This document shows, piece by piece, positions 1 to 3,927 of a stretch of DNA of 6,556 bases. A program made the translations under genes and the position numbers. The stretch's first letter is position 1. Each line of letters starts with the position of its first letter. Below the pieces are notes generated by a model. The model saw only the letters and a list, made by a program, of their open reading frames with translations. It was not told the DNA's origin and ran no database searches. This stretch comes from Desulfobacteraceae bacterium (lineage in GTDB: Bacteria; Desulfobacterota; Desulfobacteria; Desulfobacterales; ETH-SRB1): contig JABMRH010000074.1 of NCBI GenBank assembly GCA_013202725.1, forward strand, positions 1 to 6,556, in the 5' to 3' direction.

Positions 1-166
1 CTTCTGCATGGCCCTGTTTATTCGTAATATCCCACCCTAATTCTTCAAAAAACGGGTCTATAAATTCGCGGCGCACCTGAGTTTCGTTATATGAGCCTTT
101 CTTGTACATTTCTAAGTTATAATCGAAAGTCTCAATCAATTTTATGATTTTGTCAGGTATGTTCAT
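1..166 (-). CDS. N-terminus of a restriction-modification protein (Eco57I-like / HsdR_N-like), cut by window edge
   Basis: Only the first 55 codons are in the window; the rest lies to the left. Translation from the ATG at 166 begins MNIPDKIIKLIETFDYNLEM and continues with the segment YNETQVRREFIDPFFEELGW (residues 26-45), then DITNKQGHAE. From memory of the families, this 'YNETQxRxEFIDPFFxxLGWD..N..G..E' opening is typical of single-chain type II (IIG-like) restriction-methylases and related type I R N-terminal nuclease domains, which cut and/or methylate DNA as anti-phage defence. The catalytic nuclease and methylase motifs would lie outside the window, so activity cannot be judged. The ribosome site is weak (AAAGAG about 9 bases upstream, inside a short CAAAG/CTTTG inverted repeat at 170-182). 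It lies 59 bases downstream of the decayed TA region. The family assignment is good; the subtype is uncertain. Confidence 0.75.
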   Translation of the reverse strand, partial: MNIPDKIIKLIETFDYNLEMYKKGSYNETQVRREFIDPFFEELGWDITNKQGHAE

Positions 167-225
167 ATTCAAAGGCTCTTTGTTTTATACAAACGACTCG
201 AATTTATATCGGTACGAAAATGCTA

Positions 226-336
226 TCAGGCCGAGGCTTGCTGCAATCTCTCTGCAAGCCAGATCTTGATGATTGACTGTCGGGGAACACCGAGTCGCTT
301 AGCCTCTTTATCCAGAGAATGAATCATCCAGATCGG
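226..336 (-). pseudogene. C-terminal fragment of a BrnA/CopG-type antitoxin
   Basis: Read from 336 down, the frame gives PIWMIHSLDKEAKRLGVPRQ followed by SIIKIWLAERLQQASA and a TGA stop at 228-226. The 'P-[IV]-WMI-x-SLDKEAxRLGVxRQSIIKxWxAERL' ending is the DNA-binding C-terminal half (ribbon-helix-helix-like) of antitoxins usually annotated BrnA or CopG family. In that family such proteins are roughly 75-90 residues and begin with an acidic segment, which is absent here. Upstream of about 336 the sequence in other frames is the start of a RelE/ParE toxin, and there is no start codon or ribosome site for this fragment apart from the internal ATG at 327. I infer that a deletion joined two TA modules at about 327-340 and removed this antitoxin's N-terminus and any BrnT-like toxin. 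Expression as a functional protein is unlikely. Confidence 0.7.
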
Positions 337-404
337 GAGTCTTCATAGTATTCGACAGCCATATCAAACTCCGATTCTGCATCCTCATGGAAATAAAATC
401 TCAT
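324..404 (-). pseudogene. 5' fragment of a RelE/ParE-family toxin gene, truncated after about 25 codons
   Basis: The ATG at 404 overlaps the TGA of the upstream antitoxin (ATGA), the usual translational coupling of TA pairs. The reading frame gives 26 residues, including FHEDAESEFDMAVEYYEDSR, and stops at a TGA at 326-324. The 'FHxDAExEFxxAVxYYE' pattern is the first helix of RelE/ParE-superfamily toxins, which are normally about 90-100 residues and inhibit translation (RelE) or gyrase (ParE). All of the beta-sheet core and C-terminal active residues are missing. Immediately after the fragment, in a different frame, is the C-terminus of an unrelated BrnA/CopG-type antitoxin, so the truncation looks like a deletion rather than a point mutation. 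The fragment should be non-toxic. Confidence 0.75.
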
Positions 405-634
405 TTCCCGTACTTTGCTCGGATTTTGGAGAAGACCTCCTCGCCGGGGACGAGCCTAACCTCACCAGCTTCGATTTGGGATATGCGACGCTCCGCCTCT
501 TCTGCCCAAAGGCGATCGATATCCTCATCTATTGGCAGATTGAGGCTTGTTATGAGCTTCTCCACCAAGTTCAGACGTATGTCTGCTGGAAGTGAAAGGG
601 CTTCTTCAGTAACTCTGTCAGTCGTTGCCGTCAT
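401..634 (-). CDS. Addiction-module antitoxin (Unstab_antitox / TIGR02574-like), intact
   Basis: A 77-residue acidic protein. Residues 11-31 (EALSLPADIRLNLVEKLITS and on) match the 'L...R..L.E.L..SL' helix of the family, followed by a WAEEAERRISQIEAGEV segment (43-59) and a C-terminal basic end. These antitoxins bind and neutralise RelE/ParE-type toxins encoded immediately downstream and probably autoregulate the operon. The start is well supported: AGGAG lies 7 bases upstream of the ATG at 634. The stop overlaps the ATG of a ParE-like gene, as expected for a TA pair, but that toxin is truncated after about 25 codons. The gene is therefore an orphan antitoxin. Its upstream region (647-762) is nearly the same as that of the second antitoxin at 1721-1957, although the two proteins are strongly diverged. 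The family assignment is from pattern recognition only. Confidence 0.82.
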   Translation of the reverse strand: MTATTDRVTEEALSLPADIRLNLVEKLITSLNLPIDEDIDRLWAEEAERRISQIEAGEVRLVPGEEVFSKIRAKYGK

Positions 635-646
635 GGCATAACTCCT

Positions 647-762
647 TTAAATCTTAAGAAATAAATAAGTGCTATTGGATATCAATATGTTATTTCCCGA
701 TTTTAATTGTATGCTACATATCGCATTGTTTTTAATGAAAAAGCAATAATTATGTCATCACC
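647..762 (-). repeat. Copy A of a ~112-bp direct repeat upstream of antitoxin genes
   Basis: This copy aligns with 1983-2094 in the same orientation. By eye about 15 differences occur over roughly 112 columns, including a one-base gap. The half farthest from the gene is almost invariant (about 697-758 against 2033-2093, with three differences), while the half nearest the gene is looser. It contains no ORF. It ends just short of the antitoxin ribosome site, so it probably carries the promoter and operator of the TA operon. I saw no clear terminal inverted repeats that would mark a transposable element. Confidence 0.85.
706..711 (-). promoter_or_regulatory. Candidate -10 box (TACAAT) for the antitoxin operon, copy A
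   Basis: On the minus strand the conserved part of the repeat holds GCATACAATTAAAAT, which includes TACAAT, one base from the TATAAT consensus, about 72 bases before the antitoxin start. The same sequence recurs at 2042-2047 in copy B. No good TTGACA-like -35 box stands 16-18 bases upstream; the segment there is A-rich. Conservation between copies is the main support. Confidence 0.25.
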
Positions 763-792
763 AAAAAACCCACGTCTCTGCTTGAGAATAAG

Positions 793-848
793 GAGATTGC
801 TTCGCTCGCGCAGCGCAGGCGCTTGCGCCGCGTGTCGCTCGCAATGAC
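793..848. repeat. GC-rich imperfect palindrome, dispersed intergenic repeat type
   Basis: This stands out as a GC-rich island in AT-rich intergenic DNA. The outer ends are ATTGC (796-800) and GCAAT (841-845). The centre is a perfect GGCGC-TT-GCGCC hairpin (818-829), flanked by GC pairs with one bulged A. The pattern 'GAGATTGCTTCGCTCGC ... GCTCGCAATGAC' is one I recognise as a common intergenic repeat in many environmental bacterial genomes, especially Desulfobacterota. It may form RNA or cruciform secondary structure and could act as a weak bidirectional transcription barrier. It has no T-run, so it is not a standard intrinsic terminator. Confidence 0.6.
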
Positions 849-965
849 TGATGTCCGATGATACCAGAACTTATTGAGAAGTTACAATGCTTCCGAAGAA
901 TTTTGCAAAAGAGGCTCTCTCAATATGTGCTTGTAGCAGATTAAACACTTAATTTAGAATTTAAG
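849..965. other. Intergenic stretch with no recognised content
   Basis: Together with 635-848 this makes a gene-free region of about 330 bases. The antitoxin-proximal part holds the direct repeat and the middle holds the GC-rich palindrome. In 849-965 I see no ORF with a ribosome site, no tRNA-like fold and no intrinsic terminator. A short AT-only dyad, ACTTAA (947-952) and TTAAGT (961-966), brushes the stop codon of the neighbouring gene, but it is too weak to call a terminator. Confidence 0.5.
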
Positions 966-1517
966 TCAGGGGTGAGTTAGAGGATTTTCAGTCCTATCGC
1001 GTTGGACAGATTCCTTATAATCGGAATACATTTTCTTGATGAGTTCTGAAATGGTAGGTGTGCCAATGAAGGTCTCATTATGAATCCTCTCCTTTTCCAA
1101 CCTTTCTTCGTCTACCTGTTTTCTATATTCTTCTGCGTCAAACGGGCCCCACTTCTTTTCCAATTCCCTTTTTACGTGCTCCCAGGGAATTCCCTTCTTG
1201 TTACCGGCCTCGACCTCCTTCAGCCTTTCATCAAGCACAGATCCTATGGGATCCTTTTTTCTGTCGTATCCCGGTTCAGGAATGTTACCATAGTCAAGGA
1301 CAGGCTGACCGAATGCCTCTGCCATCATCACCCATGAATGCCTTAGCTCTTCTACATTCTCTCCAAAAGGCTCTACCGGCTCTTGGGTGATGGCCCCAAC
1401 ATGTCCGTTCTCATCGTAGTATGCCTCATGTATGGCATAGGTGTAATCTACTCTTTCTTTCTTGTTTGCAGGATCAATGTATGTATTCTTTTTCCGTACA
1501 ACTCGATAGTTCCACAT
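966..1517 (-). CDS. Conserved hypothetical protein (MWNYRVVRKK-type)
   Basis: A 183-residue soluble, highly charged protein with no signal peptide or membrane segment. The N-terminal part opens with MWNYRVVRKKNTYIDPANKK and continues through YAIHEAYYDENGHVGAITQE, PVEPFGENVEELRHSWVMMA and EAFGQPVLDYGNIPEPGYD (to about residue 85). I recognise this as a recurrent uncharacterised bacterial family, but I know no domain name or function. Residues from about 92 on are a Glu/Lys/Arg-rich helical tail (coiled-coil-like around 120-145) that may be more variable. The start is supported by AAGGTGA a few bases before the ATG. The gene begins 60 bases after the stop of a broken RelE/ParE-type toxin, so it may have once been co-transcribed with that TA module. 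Nothing in the sequence shows an enzymatic motif. Confidence 0.75.
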   Translation of the reverse strand: MWNYRVVRKKNTYIDPANKKERVDYTYAIHEAYYDENGHVGAITQEPVEPFGENVEELRHSWVMMAEAFGQPVLDYGNIPEPGYDRKKDPIGSVLDERLKEVEAGNKKGIPWEHVKRELEKKWGPFDAEEYRKQVDEERLEKERIHNETFIGTPTISELIKKMYSDYKESVQRDRTENPLTHP

Positions 1518-1577
1518 GCTTCACCTTGTCCGACAGATCCCTTTATCAGCGAGGGTCTGACGTATTTATGCGATTTG

Positions 1578-1736
1578 TTAGTCATTCATCAGTCTTTCCC
1601 TTATCCAACTTGGATTTCGGCGACAATCCAGCACAGCCGTTACCAAGACTACATCCTCAACAATTTCATAATACACGGCGAACGGAAACCGTTTGGAAAG
1701 AAGCCGATAGAACTCGAAAACTACACGGTGAATGCC
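1578..1736 (-). pseudogene. C-terminal fragment of a RelE/ParE-family toxin, N-terminal half deleted
   Basis: Between the antitoxin stop and the 183-aa gene, one frame encodes 52 residues ending at a TAA (1580-1578). It includes GIHRVVFEFYRLLSKRFPFA and VYYEIVEDVVLVTAVLDCRR, then NPSWIRERLMND. The 'GIHRxV...RLLSKRFPFAVYY....V.V.AVLDCRRxPxWIRERL' segment is the beta-sheet and C-terminal end of RelE/ParE-type toxins, normally about 95-100 residues, so roughly the first 45 are missing. Upstream in this frame there are only nine more codons before a TAA at 1766-1764, and no ATG, GTG or TTG start with a ribosome site. The fragment overlaps the last codons of the antitoxin in another frame, so the deletion apparently fused the antitoxin tail to the middle of the toxin. 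It is almost surely inactive. Confidence 0.78.
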
Positions 1737-1957
1737 TCCGAAATGTTCTTTCTGATTCTGTCCTTAGCTTCCTCCCAGTCGGATACGGTTGACTTGCCGG
1801 CTGATAGGGCTTTTTTTCTATCACTAAGGACTGCTTCATGCCAGGCAGGTGATTCGAGAGTCTTCTCCTCCCTAGCCAAGTCACCCCAAATAGTCTCCAT
1901 TAGATCAAGCTTTTGAGCAAATGTAAGTTGTGATAGAGGGATATCTATTCTTTCCAT
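1721..1957 (-). CDS. Addiction-module antitoxin (Unstab_antitox family), intact but with altered tail
   Basis: A 78-residue protein with a typical layout: LTFAQKLDLMETIWGDL (11-27), SPAWHEAVLSDRKKALSAGK (36-55) and WEEAKDRIRKNIS (61-73). These features match addiction-module antitoxins paired with RelE/ParE-type toxins; the protein binds and blocks the toxin and probably represses the operon. The ATG at 1957 has AAGGAAAG just upstream. From memory, relatives usually end near 'RIRKN', so the last five residues (EAFTV) before the TAG are probably read from toxin DNA brought in by a deletion. The paired toxin survives only as a C-terminal half (1578-1736). The upstream region is the second copy of the ~112-bp repeat that precedes the antitoxin at 401-634. 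Sequence identity between the two antitoxins is low by eye. Confidence 0.85.
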   Translation of the reverse strand: MERIDIPLSQLTFAQKLDLMETIWGDLAREEKTLESPAWHEAVLSDRKKALSAGKSTVSDWEEAKDRIRKNISEAFTV

Positions 1958-1982
1958 AGTCTTTCCTTTTTCGGGCTAACGA

Positions 1983-2094
1983 TTAAACATTAAGAAATAA
2001 ATCAGTACTATTTGATATTAATAGATTGTTCCTTGATTTTAATTGTATGCTATATATCCATTGTTTTTAATGAAAAAGCAAGAATTATGTCATC
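1983..2094 (-). repeat. Copy B of the ~112-bp direct repeat upstream of antitoxin genes
   Basis: This copy matches 647-762 in the same orientation. It lies between the Rieske gene stop and the antitoxin ribosome site, and it fills nearly the whole intergenic gap. Shared landmarks, read on the plus strand, are TTAAGAAATAAAT near one end, GATTTTAATTGTATGCTA in the middle and CATTGTTTTTAATGAAAAAG near the other end. The match stops a few bases short of the Rieske stop codon, so the repeat boundary coincides with a coding boundary. Confidence 0.85.
2042..2047 (-). promoter_or_regulatory. Candidate -10 box (TACAAT) for the antitoxin operon, copy B
   Basis: This is the counterpart of 706-711, about 85 bases before the antitoxin start. 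The surrounding minus-strand sequence, ATAGCATACAATTAAAATC, is the best conserved part of the repeat. No convincing -35 box is visible, so only conservation supports it. Confidence 0.25.
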
Positions 2095-2103
2095 CCAAAC
2101 TCT

Positions 2104-2466
2104 CTATATCCTATCCGAAATCTGCACCATGATCCGGTCGTCTTCTATCTTGACAGGGTAGGTGTGAATTGGCCTTGGCGATTTGAGCATTTTCCCCAGG
2201 GTTGTGAAGAACCCTGTTCCCTTTAGCCACCGGACTACGTTTCCATCAGTAACATCAAATTTTGAACCATGTCGCGGGCAGGTCACCACGGCGCCATCAA
2301 GCCGGCCACTTGATAGCTTCCCTCCCATGTGTGGGCAGCGGTTATCTGAAGCATAGTAATTGTCACCAACCCTGACGAGAAGTATTTCTTGTCCTTTGAT
2401 TAGGACTTCTTTCATGGCTCCTTTGGCAAGCTTACCGGTTTTGCCGACTTTGATCCAACTACTCAT
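2104..2466 (-). CDS. Small Rieske [2Fe-2S] ferredoxin-type protein
   Basis: A 120-residue soluble protein consisting of little more than a Rieske fold. The cluster ligands are complete: C44-P-H46 in NRCPHMGGKLSSG, and C63-P-R-H66 in VVTCPRHGSKFDVTDG, the C-x-H...C-x-x-H pattern with 16 residues between boxes. Residues 1-40 form the usual opening beta strands (GQEILLVRVGDNYYASDN), and residues 97-118 close the fold (SPRPIHTYPVKIEDDRIMVQ). Proteins of this size act as electron carriers for oxygenases or nitrite-reductase-like enzymes, but no such partner is in the window, so the acceptor is unknown. There is no twin-arginine signal or membrane anchor, which argues against a cytochrome bc1 subunit. 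The start is well supported by GAGAGGTG just before the ATG. It lies 89 bases after the DUF2784 gene and may be its own transcription unit. Confidence 0.9.
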   Translation of the reverse strand: MSSWIKVGKTGKLAKGAMKEVLIKGQEILLVRVGDNYYASDNRCPHMGGKLSSGRLDGAVVTCPRHGSKFDVTDGNVVRWLKGTGFFTTLGKMLKSPRPIHTYPVKIEDDRIMVQISDRI

Positions 2467-2518
2467 TTACTTCACCTCTCACGTTGAGACTAAGCTGTTT
2501 GCGGTCTGGTTGCTCCAA

Positions 2519-2532
2519 TTGACACTTGTCAA
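2519..2532. promoter_or_regulatory. Inverted repeat TTGACA-CT-TGTCAA, possible operator
   Basis: A perfect 6-bp inverted repeat with a 2-base spacer sits 52 bases before the Rieske start codon, in the only real gap between DUF2784 and the Rieske gene. The size and symmetry are those of a regulator half-site pair. On the minus strand it also reads TTGACA, the -35 consensus, but no matching -10 follows at 16-18 bases. A role is plausible but unproven; such a short dyad can occur by chance. Confidence 0.25.
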
Positions 2533-2555
2533 AAATGAAGACGCGCTTGAATGGG

Positions 2556-2990
2556 TTACTTATTTGCTGATTGATGTTTTGCGGGTTTTCTTAAATCCGG
2601 AGGAATCACCCTGAAGGTTAACAAAATGAGTGCAAAAAAGAATGCATACACAATCACAAATGTTAGTTCACTGAAATCAAAAAACATGATTTTGTGAATC
2701 CACTCCTTCATGAAACTCGTTTCATATACCTGGCCTTGGCCTCCTCTTACTCTTAAATAATTTTCCCATTCAGTAAGTGGGCAAATCATGCCAACCAAAG
2801 ATTCGCAGAGAACAATGCCCATCGCCAAGATGTGACAGATACGAAATTTTGCATTTCTCGCGAATTTCTGTTTTGTAAAATATCCGATCCAGATAAATAT
2901 AAACCCAAGAACAACAAAGGCGACAAAAAGGAAATGTATCAACAAGATTACATCTGCTGTTAACGAGTATTTGCTGTAAGCCGGATTCAT
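2556..2990 (-). CDS. DUF2784-family membrane protein
   Basis: A 144-residue integral membrane protein from the ATG at 2990. The segment YSLTADVILLIHFLFVAFVV (8-27 in this numbering) starts the first helix. A second helix (about 52-68) leads into the family signature around GMICPLTEWENYLR (67-80), and a last helix spans about 107-127, ending in a basic tail. The 'HFLFV...' helix and 'CPLT..EN.LR' motif are characteristic of DUF2784, a family of unknown function with about four membrane segments. I chose the ATG at 2990 because AAGGGA precedes it by four bases. An upstream in-frame TTG at 3017 would add nine residues without a ribosome site. It lies 84 bases after DUF350, so it could belong to the same transcript or have its own promoter. 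Function is unknown. Confidence 0.85.
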   Translation of the reverse strand: MNPAYSKYSLTADVILLIHFLFVAFVVLGFIFIWIGYFTKQKFARNAKFRICHILAMGIVLCESLVGMICPLTEWENYLRVRGGQGQVYETSFMKEWIHKIMFFDFSELTFVIVYAFFFALILLTFRVIPPDLRKPAKHQSANK

Positions 2991-2994
2991 ATTG

Positions 2995-3000
2995 TCCCTT
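2995..3000 (-). promoter_or_regulatory. Ribosome binding site deciding the DUF2784 start
   Basis: AAGGGA on the minus strand lies four bases before the ATG at 2990. It supports that codon over the in-frame TTG at 3017, which has no purine-rich sequence upstream. Confidence 0.55.
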
Positions 3001-3074
3001 ATTCTCCAAAACGACAACGCTCAATTAGAAAATATAACCTTACCGTAGATTAAAAGAAATTATTTAGAGAAAAA

Positions 3075-3299
3075 TTAATTCAGGGCCATGCCGATGACCA
3101 GGCCAACGGCAATTCCAAGGCCTATAAATATTGAACCGACTACGATTCCCACTGCAATATTCTTTTCTGCTAACTGTTTTGATGTATTAAATGGGGTCAT
3201 CCTGTCAAACATTTTATAACCTATCATCATAAACATCAGGGTCAATAAAGCTCCGGCTATTGCATAACCAAGGTTCACTAATGTAATCGAGATTTCCAT
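3075..3299 (-). CDS. DUF350-family two-helix membrane protein
   Basis: A 74-residue protein with two hydrophobic helices (about 7-30 and 48-72) joined by a short loop, YKMFDRMTPFNTSKQLAEKN. The 'D.[ML]TPF....L.EKN.AV.I..G...IG..I' pattern is typical of DUF350 (YjfL-like) proteins, which here would be a single inner-membrane unit. The molecular role is unknown; relatives occur in envelope-stress gene clusters. The ATG shares one base with the stop of the lytic transglycosylase (TAATG), and a strong ribosome site (AGGGGGTG, eight bases upstream) lies inside the transglycosylase end. The two proteins are thus translationally coupled and probably made together. Length is about half of the larger two-repeat DUF350 proteins; I see no sign of truncation. 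Confidence 0.88.
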   Translation of the reverse strand: MEISITLVNLGYAIAGALLTLMFMMIGYKMFDRMTPFNTSKQLAEKNIAVGIVVGSIFIGLGIAVGLVIGMALN

Positions 3300-3889
3300 T
3301 ATCTTAACACCCCCTTTATTTCACCGATTTTATTAACGTAACCGATGGTTTCTTTACTGCTTTTTCCTGTAACATCAGGCAAGGTTGATTGTATAGAGCT
3401 CCACATGTTGGGATTAAGTCCCTTATTCTTTGCTATTTTCTGGGCTTTAATAATATTTCCCTTGCCGGCATTGTAAGACCCAAACATGAAATTTATCCGA
3501 TCAATATGTGGGCGTTTAACCTTCCATAAATTCCATATCGTTCTGTCATAATAAATACCCGCTGCTATGTTCCAGCGGGGCTGTTCTCTTGTGCCCTTAA
3601 TGCCTGGTTTTTTCCTTGTAATTTCTGCAAAGGTTTTTGGCATTATCTGCATAACACCTAAAGCCCCCACTCTTGATCTGGCATCTGCCTGCAACCTTGA
3701 TTCAGCTACAGACTGAGCCTTGAAATAATGCCAGTCAAAACCAGGGCCAAAATATCTCTTTGAATATTTTGAGAAGTACTTGTCATATTTTATTACCCTG
3801 TTATATCGTTCAAAGGCATGGGCTGTTACAGGCATAAGAAGCAATATGATTGCCAGCACTTTTATTAGCGTCCAAAATCTTTCTTGCAT
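3299..3889 (-). CDS. Secreted SLT-type lytic transglycosylase
   Basis: A 196-residue protein with an N-terminal signal peptide (basic start, hydrophobic 8-20, likely cleavage after AHA at 25). The SLT (goose-lysozyme-like) domain follows. The catalytic glutamate is E63 in AQSVAESRLQADARS; the second motif is GALGVMQIMPKTF (75-87), the third is FGSYNAGKGNI (136-146), and a YVNKI end occurs at 184-188. Such enzymes cut the MurNAc-GlcNAc bond of peptidoglycan in the periplasm to give 1,6-anhydro-MurNAc ends, and serve in wall remodelling or in opening the wall for envelope machines. No wall-binding domain is attached, and there is no lipobox cysteine, so it is probably soluble. It follows the HEPN gene by 38 bases with a weak ribosome site and is coupled to DUF350 downstream. 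Confidence 0.9.
   Translation of the reverse strand: MQERFWTLIKVLAIILLLMPVTAHAFERYNRVIKYDKYFSKYSKRYFGPGFDWHYFKAQSVAESRLQADARSRVGALGVMQIMPKTFAEITRKKPGIKGTREQPRWNIAAGIYYDRTIWNLWKVKRPHIDRINFMFGSYNAGKGNIIKAQKIAKNKGLNPNMWSSIQSTLPDVTGKSSKETIGYVNKIGEIKGVLR
3308..3314 (-). promoter_or_regulatory. Strong ribosome binding site for DUF350 inside the transglycosylase gene
   Basis: GGGGGTG on the minus strand, preceded by AAA, stands eight bases before the DUF350 ATG and within the last codons of the transglycosylase. It supports the short DUF350 start and indicates re-initiation or coupled translation. Confidence 0.65.
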
Positions 3890-3927
3890 TTTATCTTATC
3901 ATGCTCATTTGATTTTATGATTTGGTT

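Noticed and set aside
387..641. Plus-strand 84-codon open frame
   Set aside because: It is the mirror of the intact antitoxin at 401-634, which has a ribosome site and family match; the serine/arginine-rich translation is typical of an antisense shadow.
947..966. ACTTAA...TTAAGT dyad at the end of the 183-aa gene as a terminator
   Set aside because: The stem is only A/T-rich with a mismatch, overlaps the stop codon and is not followed by a T-run.
1530..1560. Imperfect hairpin CAGA(T)CCC...GGGTCTG between the toxin fragment and the 183-aa gene
   Set aside because: Seven pairs with a bulge and no T-run on either strand; too weak to call a terminator or attenuator.
1666..1884. Minus-strand 72-codon open frame overlapping the antitoxin
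   Set aside because: It is an alternative frame of the antitoxin gene and its product has no recognisable pattern, while the other frame gives a clear antitoxin.
1383..1916. Plus-strand open frame of 177 codons (and an overlapping 123-codon one)
   Set aside because: It lies antisense to the 183-aa gene start, the toxin fragment and the antitoxin, all of which have recognisable protein patterns; its own translation shows no family signature and no ribosome site.
1970..1980. GGGCTAAC near repeat copy B as an integron attC core site, which would explain TA cassettes behind a common sequence
   Set aside because: It does not fit the RYYYAAC/GTTRRRY core pair, no partner core or long imperfect hairpin is present, and the repeat lies upstream of the genes, not at cassette ends.
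2770..3024. Minus-strand 84-codon frame overlapping DUF2784
   Set aside because: It is a frame-shifted shadow of the DUF2784 gene, which has the conserved CPLTEWEN motif in the chosen frame.
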